64,000 nt of DNA from Glandiceps talaboti (Eukaryota; Hemichordata; Enteropneusta; Spengelidae): positions 7,421,922 to 7,485,921 of the forward strand of contig NC_135563.1 in the NCBI RefSeq assembly GCF_964340395.1, written 5' to 3'. Of this stretch, positions 23,931-53,414 are shown piece after piece. The notes under the pieces are model-generated. The model did not search any database. It was not told the DNA's origin and saw only the letters and a list, made by a program, of their open reading frames with translations. The position numbers and the translations under genes are program-made. Each line of letters opens with the position of its first letter. Position 1 is the stretch's first letter.

Positions 23931-25314
23931 CGTGTACAGAGTACCATTAAACAGAAAGCATTTTAATCATCCAAAAAGCAAAAAGACAACATTGTAAATA
24001 TAATTCCAGTCAAACTTTTTATGATCAGAACAGATAAACAACTTTTTAATAATCTATGCAGATGTATTTGCTGCTTTATAGAATGCAAAAATAGTAGATA
24101 ACTTCCAAAGAGCCATAAATAATAAGCGTTACCGCTAGCCTGCTTTAATATCAAAACCAGTATATAAAAAATACAATTCACAACTTGTCCCATCATATAC
24201 AATTCAATTATTAAGAAATTATTTACTACTGAAAAATCTAGTAATGTCTTCAAAAATTCTAAAGGTGGGTCCACCTTTAACATATCAGTTACGTACGGAT
24301 CATAGACTCATAGATGTCTGCCTCCATGAAGCAGCTACAGTTAATGTATTGCCATTAAACAAAGAGTTCCTACGACAGAGTGAATTTGAAAAGTTTCGAA
24401 AAACTGACACAGATCAATCTTACACTTTTGTCTACAGTTGTTTATCTCCACAAAAAAATAAAGCTACAGTTTAGAGACTGTCCTAACAAAGAGTGAGAAT
24501 GAGGGATTCAGAAATGTTTAGAACAACTTCATACTCAAATCCCTCAAAAAGAACGTGACAAAATTATGACATCAGAGTTTACTTTTGAATATTAGAGAAA
24601 TGAAAATGGACAAACTATAATAATCAGTCCGCACTGTTGACTACAAATCTCCGACAATGAGGTGTCCTAGCTTTCACTGATTTCCTAGGAAAAACTTTAA
24701 CGATTAAAATACTTGGAAAACATATCAAACATCTTAGATTTCGGTTAAGTAAGAATGAAATGTTCTTGTCTTAAAATGTTCCACTAGTTTTACAAGCACC
24801 ATGATTTCCGGTATCCAATTAAAAGTCCTTGGGACAACATGCTGATATGCTAACTAATGAATAGCGCCCTCTAGTGACAATGTTAATACAGATAAGTAGT
24901 TGAGTCTCTGAAATCTTGATAACAGGAGTCATGATTTATCATTTCATGACATCAGATGAGTCAAAAAAAATTTGATTGCCATACATGTTACCATGGCAAC
25001 CATATCTCTATTAATATGCAGCAAATTACAAATAGTTTTCTTTCCCTTGATATATCATTTCTTCTTTGATATTAGAGTTATATTGGTAATTACTATCCAT
25101 CTAAAATTCTCCGTAAACTTTGCTATGATCTGATATTATGATGTACAATGACTAATAAACACAAATATGTCTATAACTAATGTTCTCATTGGTAAAAATT
25201 TCAACAATAAAAAGTATGGCGAACTCCACAACAATAACAAAATATTTGTTTAATACTAGTAGTAGTCGCCATCAACTATTTATAGAACAACGCATGATCG
25301 CAAGGGCAATATCA

Positions 25315-25440
25315 CAATTTATTGCCCACCTGAGGAAAGGTGGTAATGACTAATATTGATGACGCCTGAGCTGAAGATAAAGGTATCATCAATATTATCG
25401 TCATGACCACTAGCCAGAGGGTAGGCAATAAATCAGGATA
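25315..25440. mobile_element. Foldback element, ~45-bp arms
   Basis: ATTTATTGCCCACCTGAGG and TGACTAATATTGATGA on the left are mirrored by TCATCAATATTATCGTCA and GAGGGTAGGCAATAAAT on the right. Imperfect arms, short centre, no coding capacity. Confidence 0.6.
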
Positions 25441-26454
25441 TATGCGTGTGCCAATCATATGTCATTTATTTTATTACACCCAACAAAAACTTTGTCAAAG
25501 TTGGGTTGTCAAAAATGAGTCGTGTTATACCACTGAAAATATTACCATTTCATAAATGTGGATGTACTCATAATTTGAAGTTGACAAAGTTTTGAAAGAC
25601 TGATGAGTTTATAGACCCTCATGTCGGGGGCTATGACAGCACTAGCCTTAGGAATTTTACTGTTCATCTGCTGTAGCTGCCAAGTAGTTGCCATGGCTAA
25701 ACATTGGGTTGTACTCATGAACGATCACTTATTATCCATTGAGTGTACGTGTAGACGTTCAATTTGTCATAGGGCAACATCACTGCACGACGGGGCAACA
25801 TTAAAAAATTCTGAGCTATATCACTTTTTTAGAATATCTTATGTTCCTGTTGTAGACTACAACACCATCTATGGCATCAGTAAGGTGTAATAATTTGGTG
25901 TAATAGGTGTAATAACATAACTCTGTTCATTGGTTAAATTGAAGATCAACAGCCAATGACACGATGTGTGACATAAAATTTCAGGTCGACCACCACTGAC
26001 AAGACTGAAGACAAAAGTTTGTTTATCAGCTTTCAATCACACTACATCAGTCTGTCTATTGGCATGTTCAGAGAGAAATATCATGCTATGACCTTGTTGC
26101 TGAGTTGGTACATTGATACACAGACACACACTCTCTGGTGTCGTGATATCACAGAAATCTTGTGACCTCATTCTCGCAAACCAGAGCTGTTATTTCTTCC
26201 GCGACACTGAGATATAATGACTCTGCCTCTGGGCAGTGCATCTTGGATGGTGCCGTCAAAAGAGGTTGTGGTTTACGACAATGTGTGACCCACGATTACA
26301 GTGAAGTTAATGCAATATGAACCTAGGAGTCAAACTATAGCTGCAACGTTGTACCTAGACGGACAAACTTTGTCAGAAGCTGCCCAGCCTACAAATGTAT
26401 GTAATTCAGAAAAGAACAATTCTATATCACTTTATCCTTCTACCACTTCAATTA

Positions 26455-26809
26455 AAGTGGTCATATGAACAAGGATCAAGTATTCATTTTGGATTTTTAA
26501 TTCATAAAACAATTTTATCATGGCTTCCTATGTCAAAAATCAATGTGAAACAACATAGACCAAGTCTATGTTTGTAACTCAATACACTGCAAAAAGCTAA
26601 AAAATGCATGAAAAGTTTGTTATCGTACGGACAAAAACAAAGATTTTACACATTTAATAATCTTTGGCAATTAATTGAGTTACAGACACAGACTTGGCAT
26701 ATGTTGTTTTATATTGATTTTTCACGTAGGAAGCCATGATAAAATTTATAAATGAAAAATTCCAAAATAAATACAAAATCCTCATCCATATGACCACTTT
26801 ATGCAAAAA
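26455..26809. mobile_element. TA-flanked MITE (AAGTGGTCATATG family), copy 1
   Basis: Starts AAGTGGTCATATG and ends CATATGACCACTT, with TA on both sides (26,453-26,454 and 26,810-26,811). The interior is partly palindromic (GGCTTCCTATGTCAAAAATC versus GATTTTTCACGTAGGAAGCC). TA duplication and such ends suit a Tc1/mariner-related MITE; that is inference. Copy 2 is at 62,748-63,069. Confidence 0.8.
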
Positions 26810-27665
26810 AAAGAAAAAAAGAAAATATGTAAACACCTTTGGAGATGACAAAGGCATCATAATACAACTTTAAAATACGCAGCATATCAAGAAAATCAAA
26901 CTCTATCGTTTGCTATTCTAATAAAGTATTTACACTACAGTTTTATATTATATTCAAAGAATATTAAATTTTTGAAAGATATTACAAATCTATACTACAG
27001 ACAAAATATTTTCACCCCTAAATACAAATTCCATATCTTTGGACTTCAATACATAATACATGTATAATTTTTATTTTTTTTTATTTTTATATTTTACCAA
27101 AAAAAAAGGTGACAATCTGTGTTATCTGATAAATAAATGACATTACAAGTTCAATAATAGTCACAATTATGAAGATATTATAGTAAAATTATCTATCTAA
27201 TCAGTTCTATACTAGGTTGTAAAATTTAGAAGTTACACAATTCTTGGATAAATTTGGGTAAACAACTATTTACTAAACCCTAATGATAAAATATAGTTTG
27301 AAATACTTACAAATGTTTTTTAACTACTGTAATACTCAGAGACTTAAAATCGGATGTGAAACAACAAAAATGCTGTTCTGGTTTTGAAAAATTCTGTGTA
27401 ATGTTGAATATTGTTTTAAAAAGTCAACTCTGGTTCAGAGTTTAACAATTTAGTTTAAAAATGATCTATATATTATATTATAAGATGGTAAAGGTATAAA
27501 TCGTTGAAACGAAGGTGATGATTTCATTGGCTATCTTCTATCATGTGACTGCCACATGACTATCCATCAAGAACCAATGCACTGAGGCTCACAGCAACTG
27601 CACACACATCCTATTGGTCGGTATAAGTCATAACCTTTTAAACTTTTGATGATACGATGTAATCA

Positions 27666-28104
27666 GGGGTGCGTTTCATTATGCATGCCAGGGCAGCCTT
27701 GGACTGGGGTAACTGACATCGCTTTGGAGCCTCAGGGCGTATGCAAATCAAATGCATTTTATTGCATTTGAGGTACCCCTGGGAATATATTAAATCCGTG
27801 ATTACGATAAATAAATTTGTCCATCTTTCCTAAATATTTTTTGACAATTTTGAATGGAAACTATTATTTCCTCAATAAATATGGAAAGATATCCTCAAAA
27901 CATGGCATATGATAAAAGTAACCAATCATATGTCGTCCCCATCTTGGGTCAGGTCATGTCAAGTCAATCCCAAAGTTGCCGCCGGTTCCTTGGGGAGAGC
28001 CGACTTGGGGCATGCCGAGCGTGATGTCATGTACTAATCAAATGCATCTTGGGGCAACTTTAGGTGCCTCAAAGCTGCCAGGGTTGCATAATCGAAAGCA
28101 CCCC
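27666..28104. mobile_element. Non-autonomous transposon with GGGGTGC ends
   Basis: The left end GGGGTGCGTTTCATTATGCA and right end TGCATAATCGAAAGCACCCC are imperfect inverted repeats, continuing through CCAGGGCAGC / GCTGCCAGGG. No convincing target duplication is visible. Lies just past the predicted PLEKHA stop, so it may be part of that gene's 3' UTR. Confidence 0.65.
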
Positions 28105-28216
28105 AGATGAGATGAGTATGCTGATTTGCACCAGATCACATGCAAGTCACATGATGATCACATGATGAGTTAACCATGACAACCTTATCCAATCCTGGAT
28201 ACCAGACGTGTTGATT

Positions 28217-44540
<16,324 letters not shown>

Positions 44541-47500
44541 CTGCACAATGAATAAATGATGTGATATGATTAATTTAGTTTCATAAATATAACTGACTCG
44601 GTCAAAGACAACCCACACACTATGACTGTCTTTGACATATATATACCATATATGCAGTGATAAAGTATATGGCATTATGACATGTTGCAGTTATCACTAA
44701 TGACAATCACAGAATCCTGTATCTCTAATAATCCACACAATACTCAGATTGTGATGCTACAAAAGACAATGCATCCCATAGTCTCTACGTCATATAAACC
44801 AGTTTCAAAGAACTCTTTGAGGATTTCTCATTATTGTGTTTAGAAGTGTGATTACAACTCCAATCTTAATGCCAATCATATACAGTGTAAATATTGTCAT
44901 ACAGTAAGAACGTCACGTATTTCACCCCACACCTTTTTTCTAACCTGCTGCACCTTGATAATACCCAGGACTTAACTCTACCAGAGAAATGAGAGGGGAA
45001 TTCCCTCACAGACTCACTGTCATATAAGGACACTATCAGGTAAAGCCTACCATACAATATACATCAGTTTCACAGCAACACGTGTTGAAACTTATACGTA
45101 CAGAAACTCTACGAAATTTATGAAATAACGAAACTAATACTGCCTAGATCATGTGATATTGAAAACATTATACGTCCTGGTATGAGTAACAAAACTAAAT
45201 TAGTTTTACAGGAAGAAATTGCTTTCTAGTGTTTAGTTTTGTTTGCCTTGTTTGACCTTGTGGTCACTCTATGCTCTAGGTATACATGAATGGGTTTCAA
45301 GTCATGGAAAGGACACAGTCTTCAGATGATGTGTGTACCAGTCAACTCACTAAATTCACAATGTAAATACTCAATATCTATTAACCCATTCAGTACTGAA
45401 AACTTAGCCACCAAAATTATTTGAACAAAATTCTTGTTTTTATGTAAGTTTTTGGCATATATCAGCTTCATTTTAGACTGGAATTAAAGAAATGTTACTT
45501 CGTAATGAAGTGATATTATTATTATAACTATGAAAATGTTCATATAAATTGGGTCCCAAAATTATTTAAAACTAGTCTCCAGTCATGAAAGGCTTAAGAA
45601 TGACATGATTGCACCCTTAAAATGTATCAACTGAGAACTGAAAACTTACAACTGAGTTTTTAGTACTAGGTTCCACAACAATTTTTACATTACAATAATT
45701 TGTAATTGTATCCTCATTGAAATCTTTGCTACAAACATACAAGTGTGTGTAACTGTTATCATATGTGCAATTCTTTGTTGGTGAAATTAATACACATAAT
45801 ATTTTCAACTAATTTCATTGATTAAAATTGAGCTTACATGTATTGTACAGATTTGTAGATCTACAACACACTATCATATTGTGACACTCTTAAAAATACA
45901 GGCCTATTTTTGGCAAAGGTACAACACACAACCAATATGAAGTCCCAGTCGAAATATAATGCCATGGCTAGCAAAGTTTTATTTTGACAGTAAACTTCAA
46001 ACTTCTATACACCATAGTTTCCACAAAATGACACTCATATACATGTATTCAGTGTTTCAATTATGGTTCTAAAATCCAGGTAATAATGAGGCATGAAATC
46101 TATCAAAAATTGCAAATTTCCTGTGTACCCAGCCATAACTTTACAAATTTGTGGACAACCATATAATACCACTATTGTATGTAGGTGAACTCAAAACAGA
46201 TTTCACCTATGACCTACTTACCGGTAATTACCCTTGACAAACAATCTGACACGAATACTCAATAAACTTATTTTCAATGAAACTTTCATTATGGGACTTG
46301 ACACAGACTTTCCTGTGCCATAGTTCTACTAGTACTAGTATCACAAAATGATTTTTTTAAATTCATAAATTATGAAATTCAGTTCTTGGGGGTGGTTATT
46401 TCCTTGAACAGCTGTCATTGATGACTCCAACTGATAGAAGTCAATGCCAACTATTGTCCTAAGGTCAAAGATAATCCCTATTGAATCTAATAGACTCTAT
46501 ACAAACTATTCATTGTCTGTTTGTTTCCTTGTTGTTATCTAGTCCTAGACATAGATTTCCTCTAACCATCAACAATGGAATACAACAAAACACAGTTTAG
46601 TCTTCTTTTCTCCTACATTTGTCTGTCTTAAATGTGAACACAATACTCCAGTCCACTGTGTTTCCTGTAGTGTACATGTCCCCTAGTGTGGGTGTGATGT
46701 CACTCGTCAGTCTAATTCTGTGTATGTGGGTGACCCTATCAATTCTATATGTCACCATAACGCCTGAAAAATGATGGGTCATGGTGGTACGAAAAAAAGT
46801 ATATGGTGTCAACCAATGCCTAGTGATTTTGACTCCATCATGGTAGACACCTGCCCACCATGCAGCCTTGAATGTCAAAATGTATTGTCTGATTTAGACC
46901 GCACCATGGTAGACACCTAAGTCCCAGCCTTGAATGTCAAAATTTGTCGTCTCATTTTGATTGCAAAATGGTAGACATCTACAAAGCTTTGAATGTTAAA
47001 GTAAGTCATTTAATTTTGACTGCATTGTGGTACATGCCTAAGTTTAATACCGGGCATCACTTGAATGTCAACCTATTGCTTTCTGGTTTTAATGAAATAT
47101 TGTACTACAACTATAGCTAAGCACATGTCTGTTCTGTGTGTAGCTAACATATGTCAAATAACAAATTCTCAAGGCCTCACGTCTGTCAAAAATCATAGCA
47201 ACCACTGAAGTAGATCTTGTTCTTAAAGATATTGCATGGAATATTTAATCAATTTCTGTCCCCTGCCCTATCTTTATCATTTTAGGGTAGCAACAATGAA
47301 TTTGAATAACTCTTGGTTCTAGTTGTTGCCTCAAAGTTCATGTTCATGATCTATATTTAGAGTACAAATAATCAGAATATTTAGTTGTTTCTAGGGTTGG
47401 TTGATAAGTGCTTTCTATGCTACCAACCCTCTTCAGGTCAAGTCAGTGGCCAGCATAATTTTTGAGCAATATATACTACCATATGCGTTATTGAAATATC

Positions 47501-49069
47501 TATCACAACTGTTAGATCCAATAACCATTATCAATGAGATACCACACAGGTGCACCTTGACTATCAAACATCACCATGGTTAACATGGGCATGAAAGAGA
47601 ACATGCTCTAGTTTTCAAAAACAACAACCAAACTCTTTATTAGAAATACACCTTGTTATCATATTTGCTTTCAGTCTATAGCGTTATCCTTCATTGAATC
47701 TAGGGGTTACAGATGATTCAATACCGCATTAGCATTAATTTGATTTAGACTCGCACATTTTGAACATGTTAATTTTATGAAGGCTGACATCCTATTTTTA
47801 GGGTGTAATTACATAGACTTATTAGAACTATTAGTCCTTCAAAGGGGTTAACAACATCTTCTTTTATGCCTCAGATAGTTAGATATACATTTTGTATTAA
47901 AACTCAAGACTGCATGATTCTTTAAAAATGTTAGGCAATCTTACACTACTTCTTATGCTTTCAGACACTATTTTTATCCAAATTTGGCACATTTTTATAA
48001 ACTTTTACGGATGTGATATATCTTGACTATAATTTGGGTCAATATCAATTTACTTGAGGTGGAAGATGGAACATAAATCAATGCATCTATTTCCATCATA
48101 AAATGAGTATCTAATGTCGCTGACTGAATGTAACCTTATTACGGTAAAAGATATACACGCTTAACATATAAAAGAATTTCTACGAATTTCGGAACTAATT
48201 CCATTGTTTGATGTCCCAACAAGTTTACGTACATAATAACGGCCCAACCCCTACAATTCAAACCAATAAATCCATTGAATAAACACACCTGGGCGTTATT
48301 GATTTAACAAGAGGTGAATGAGAAACTTCTATCAAAAATCTTACCAGCATATTTTCATTTAAATAGATCCAAAAAGATTGCCGAGAGTAAAACAATGTAG
48401 CCATGCATTACCCTGCAAGCGGTGTATACCACATGGATGATATTAAATGGCCACGCTCGTACTGAGTCGTAGGACTATGGATGGAAATCATAACTCACCT
48501 CACGGTTTTAACATGTACATATGGTACGAGTTACTAAGAAATTAGGGCGATCTAAGCATGGCCTCACATGCCGGTACGTTCTTGATAGACGTCTGGTTCT
48601 GCTAAATGTCTGGGAGGAAGAAACCACAATGCCACGTTAGAGTGTCTAGTCTAGTGTGGGTGACTGAGTCACAAACACACAGTTCAGTACACTAGTGTGT
48701 GTACATACACTTGTTGAACACGACCTCTCGTTACTACCACACGAAGTTTCAATGTAGAACTTTCTCCTGTTGACACGGCGTGGTTGGTGTGTACTTCGTA
48801 GTAATTCCACGTCACAGCAAATCACTAGTATACGAGAACTGACAGGTAAATCCGGACTTTAGACCAAGTTCTCCAAACTTTTGACACTTCCGTGTTTCCT
48901 TGTATTTCTATCTTCTCAACATGGCTTCCTAACGTCTGACCCGGATGTACTTTATTGATTGATTGTTTACCATTTTGTTTACAAGTACACCTGAATATAT
49001 AGTGCGCCACCACTCGTGCTCTCTTCACTCACCGACCCGAACTGTTTTTAGTGTAGTTCAGAGTGGGAG
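44541..49069. other. PLEKHA 5' flank or first intron; no recognised coding
   Basis: No conserved protein is seen. Diverged tandem units occur at about 46,740-47,040 (GGTAGACACCT, TTGAATGTCAAAAT). The stretch 48,400-49,050 is richer in CG dinucleotides than the rest and holds two possible minus-strand donors, so the promoter and non-coding first exon may be there. Confidence 0.4.
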
Positions 49070-49395
49070 CACAGGCATTTGTTTCCCGAGTTATGGCTCA
49101 GAATATTTGTATCAGAATACAATAAAATGATGATAATATCGTTAATATTGACGTATTAAACCAACACTATATGAAAGGGGTAAAATTACACTTGTTTCTG
49201 TGATCGCGCAGTTTCACTAAATGCGAAGTGTCTTCCTTCGCATTTAGTGAAACTGCGCGATCACAGAAACAAGTGTAATTTTACCCCTTTCATATAGTGT
49301 TGGTTTAATACGTCAATATTAACGATATTATCATCATTTTATTGTATTCTGATACAAATATTCTGAGCCATAACTCGGGAAACAAATGCCTGTGG
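49070..49395. repeat. Near-perfect 326-bp palindrome
   Basis: The left arm 49,070-49,228 (from CACAGGCATTTGTTTCCCGA to AGTTTCACTAAATGCGAAG) and right arm 49,236-49,395 are complementary except for one extra A in the right arm (GGGAAAAC against GTTTCCC). The spacer is 7 bases (TGTCTTC). No similarity continues outside the arms. It may be a recent inverted duplication, a foldback element or an assembly artefact. Confidence 0.93.
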
Positions 49396-51027
49396 TGGGA
49401 GGTAGTCAATGCACGAGTACAATGGGACCGATGCCTCGCGATGTACATGCTTGTAAAGGGAAAATAGACAAAGAAATGACTCCCTGTTGAAAGTGTGCGA
49501 TTGAAAAATTAACCATTGCTTATTTGTTGGTGCATGTTGTTGTTGGGTGGATTCTGATGCTAAATTAGATATAATAGCCTTACGAAGACATATTTTTTCC
49601 CGGAACTAATTTACACTTACACAGGGCAACGTGCTTCATTCATTTATTGAAATCAACAGTAACTTATAGAGTCACGAAAACATCGGTAATATTACATGTG
49701 TATATCAAGAGTGGTGTAGAGTTGTGAAATTTAGTAGGCTGAAACTGTATAAAGTTGTCGGAGACTTTTGACCGCATCAAAGATTAAGTTACGTTACGTT
49801 ACTGGCTGAAGTCTGGTCCCTATATCACAAACAAGTAGTTACAACTTTTATCAGGATACAGGACAGAAACATCAAGGACTAACTTACAAACCCACCACAT
49901 CCTACACATTTAGTTTCATATATATAGGACATTGAGTAGTATACTAAAAAAGAAGATACTTGATGTGCATGATGCTGTCTTGTAAAGCTTGAAAGTTGTA
50001 TTACCTGAACGGGTCTGAATAACCTAAAAAGTGGAGTAACAACCTCCAGAGCTTCTAAGGGGAGACCCCTAGGACCCCCCCCCCCTCAATGAGAGTGGTA
50101 CATATTCCCATCTCGAGCTCTTCCCCTCCCTATAATTGTACATGTCAAGATACTATACTGTAAACTCCTTCTTGAATATGTATACCCTGTGTAGTCGCTA
50201 ATAGATGATGGTGCCATCTTAGACATTGTAAATGGACACATATACATATACAAAACTTTTTATTCTCGTAATTTGAATGTCCTCGTACTGGAGACACATG
50301 ATTGATGTAGCGGGTATTAATACAGGAACAGCGTGGGTACGGGAGCTCGAGGGGATTCCTCCTCTCCTGACGATTTTTGCCGGACTCAAGGACTAGAGGA
50401 ATGCTAGCTGATGCCATTTTAACATGTCGAAGTTATAACTAAATCAGGTCAGTATTATAACCTCAGTAATTTGGTTTGATGGTAGTGTTTGTTTTCGTTT
50501 TGTCATTTTATAAACCTTTGACAGTATCTTTAAAAGATACATGTACCCACAAGGGTCAGGAGAAATAAATAATTCTTTTCACTCTTTTCCGGATATCAAA
50601 TATTAGTTTCTTATTTTTCTCTATATATTATATCAAATAAAAAGTTTTAAATATTACCATCAAAACTATCGTTTCCTCTGACCCTCATACCTCCATGCTC
50701 TGACTATATTTTCTATTTCCTATCATATATCACTGTCCTATCAGTGTTTGCTCAGACCACTAAATTCGTTAATGGTCTGAAGTGTTTGTCACCTCTGCAT
50801 TGATAAGTGCACAGCTAATTCCAAAACAAACTAACCGGCTATTTGTCCACTCGCATTACCCTGTCTGTGTAAACATTGATCGGATTGATGGTAATAGGCC
50901 TCCATCCCTTCCGATCCCTTGAAACTTGAAGCTTGAAATAATGTCTCTCCCCTAAATCGCGATCGGAGATTGATCACGCCATTTTATCTTGTAGAAATAG
51001 CGGCACCATTATATTTTAAGACCATGT
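49396..51027. other. Non-coding flank, nothing recognised
   Basis: A minus-strand frame of 90 codons at 50,145-50,417 (MASASIPLVLESGKNRQERR start) has no recognised family and no clear splice context. A C run sits at 50,079-50,087. No other supported feature. Confidence 0.4.
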
Positions 51028-51262
51028 TAGACTGTCGACAGTCGCTCGCGCCTTTTTCCCCCTACGTTTTATCTAAGCGCTCCGATCCGGCGCAACACTA
51101 CTATAATCGCATACTGATATCGAGGGCCGAAGGCCCGAGCCTTCGGCCCTCGATATCAGTATGCGATTATAGTAGTATTGCGCCGGATCGGAGCGCCGCC
51201 GCAACGACTTAAATTTAGATAAAACGTAAGGAAAAAAGGCGCGAGCGACTGTCGACTGTCTA
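51028..51262. mobile_element. GC-rich foldback element with flanking 8-bp direct repeat
   Basis: TAGACTGTCGACAGTCGCTC on the left mirrors GAGCGACTGTCGACTGTCTA on the right. The arms meet at GAGGGCCGAAGGCCCGAGCC TTCGGCCCTC. The right arm has about 20 extra bases (CGCCGCAACGACTTAAATT). TAAGACCA occurs at 51,017-51,024 and 51,263-51,270; three bases separate the left copy from the arm. An 8-bp duplication would suit an hAT-type MITE (inference). Confidence 0.8.
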
Positions 51263-52469
51263 TAAGACCACGTGTATTGTAATATACATGTAGTACCTCT
51301 TCATCATCGAAACTAATAACCCATCAAGTTGACACACTATTGCTTCATGCCACACTTGTAGGCCCTTACACTTTTTGTTCTATACTTTCCACATTGAAGT
51401 CATGTCAACATAAAAAAATACCCCTAAATGGGAACACCACTCAAGAATATAAAGGTATTTTCATAAACTTGGGTTCTGGCATCTGTGGTTTATGGAGAAC
51501 AATTTCATGATTTCACATCACTGGAATTTCGTTCAGTTGCCAAGAAAAAAAATTGAAACTCTTTTCACTTCTATTGTTCTTTTTGTGGTAAACTGTCTTA
51601 GCAGGTATGAATATTTATTACTTGAACAATACATTTTCATGACTATTTATCTGACCGAAGGAAAGATGTTCATTCTAATCTATGTCTAAGCAACAGTGTT
51701 TAGAGTGAAATTTATGCGAGGGCGCTCCATCCCAGCATTCCTTACAGACTAGGGACTTTGCCATGTCTTCATCTCACTTCTAACATTGCTTGAGACTAAT
51801 TGGTCTCAAAGTTCAAGAAAGATGACAAAAACACAAATCTTAATTTTATTGAGGAAAATAAGGTTTATTTTATTTCAAATGTAAATAAATTTTCATAAAA
51901 AGAAATTCATCAATCTGCTTCAGTACTACGATACAAAAAGATGGCGTAATTTTCTAATTTTCAAAATTTTCTTTTCTCCCGTACTTTCAACAACTCTGCT
52001 CAGTAATGGCTTCAAAAAAAAAGTTGCTGAAAACAACCATGGTAGTTCATTTATACATTTATCAAATTAGTTGTCATGGCAACAAATATATAACATTAGT
52101 ATATTACACTACTTAACAAACCAAATAGATTAACAATGTTAATCAAGTGTGGAGGAATATACATGAAAAAAACCCAAAAATAAATGGCACTCTATATTAC
52201 ACAAATTAAGCTTGTTCTAATTTGAACTACTGGCATTCTGGAGATATATATACGTTAGAGAACAAACATACAGAAATGGTTGGTGGCAGTATTTAATAAT
52301 CTATACTACTACAAGCCACATATTGTTGTAAAAAGAAATGACATCTGGAAGAACAATTGTAGCCATATCTATGACTATGCTAGCTCTTGAAGAACAATTG
52401 TAGCCATATCTCTTGTCAACTATCTGCTTGTGTTAGTATTGATGTAATCTCATTAAATTTCTTCATCTG

Positions 52470-52860
52470 AGTAATGAGTGTTCATTTACATAATGACTTC
52501 ATTTGAATATAATCAAATAGTCTGATCATAGACCCTACACCAACGTTGGTGTAGGGTCTATGGTCTGATGTAGCGTTATCACTCCCCATTGCAACCAATC
52601 AGTTGGAGTGTTCATTTACATAATGACTTTATTTGCATAAACAGTCTGAAGTAGTGTTATCACTCCCCATTGTCACCAATCAGCATGAATGTTCATTTAC
52701 ATAATGACTTTATTTGCATAAATAGTCTGATGTAATGTTATCACTCCCCATTGTGACCAATCAGCATGAATGTTCATTTACATAATGACTTCATTTGAAT
52801 AAAATAGTCTGACGTAGTGTTATCACTCCCCATAGCGACCAATCAGTTTGAGTGGACATA
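52470..52860. repeat. ~87-bp tandem repeat, four to five copies, with a palindrome
   Basis: The unit holds GTTCATTTACATAATGACTT, TTTGCATAAATAGTCTGA and TGTTATCACTCCCCATTG plus ACCAATCAG. One copy is interrupted by the perfect 36-bp palindrome CATAGACCCTACACCAAC / GTTGGTGTAGGGTCTATG at about 52,527-52,562. Confidence 0.85.
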
Positions 52861-53265
52861 TTTAAAAATTTGATAACAGATTACACTGAAAGTATCACAA
52901 ATGGTAGTTGACAAGTGCTAGTGTAGTAGCAGCTCAAGCACTGCAGACAAGTTCGAAAAATTGCTGTAGAAAGGTCCCAATTGAAGTATAATGTATTATA
53001 TTAATAGCATCAAATACCAGAGATGTATCCCACAGAAGATAATCAATCATCGTTATAAATCTTACAGTTTCAGAATTTGACAAAGACAGATCTGAACTGA
53101 ATGAACCACACACCATTTTACTGTAAATTAATACAAGCTACATCACACAGGATGCATCAATCTCAAACCAAGATGTTGGTTTGACCAAAATATACATTTC
53201 ATTCATTACCAGGACTGATCTGTGGCCTGATTTTCAACAACGCTCTGTCAGTGTCAAACCTAGTG

Positions 53266-53414
53266 TTGCTGCTAGACCTTCATGTTTTCTTCTGATACGA
53301 TACGACAAACAACCGAGAGTCGCTTTATCGAAGGCAGAACATTCTGTCCTCAAAAACTAAAGTGTCCTTCAGTCGCTTATCGTATCGGAAGAAAACCCGA
53401 AGGTCTAGCAGCAA
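53266..53414. mobile_element. Small foldback element with flanking 9-bp repeat
   Basis: Arms of about 37 bp: TTGCTGCTAGACCTTC and TTTTCTTCTGATACGATA on the left, TATCGTATCGGAAGAAAA and GAAGGTCTAGCAGCAA on the right. TGTCAAACC occurs at 53,252-53,260 and 53,420-53,428, a few bases outside each arm, consistent with a target duplication. Confidence 0.65.

Noticed and set aside
23963-24283. 106-codon minus frame rich in Leu/Ile/Phe
   Set aside because: AT-rich sequence downstream of PLEKHA; composition explains the apparent membrane segments.
25621-25890. 89-codon plus frame with a signal-peptide-like start
   Set aside because: Isolated, no family recognised, no supporting neighbours; a hydrophobic start in AT-rich DNA is easily chance.
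46597-46878. 93-codon minus frame
   Set aside because: Overlaps diverged tandem units (GGTAGACACCT, TTGAATGTCAAAAT); no homologue recognised.
50145-50417. 90-codon minus frame beginning MASASIPLVLESGKNRQERR
   Set aside because: No recognised domain, no splice signals, and it crosses low-complexity sequence. Left as unproven.
50970-51212. 80-codon plus frame
   Set aside because: Lies within the GC-rich foldback, where stops are rare; no family match.
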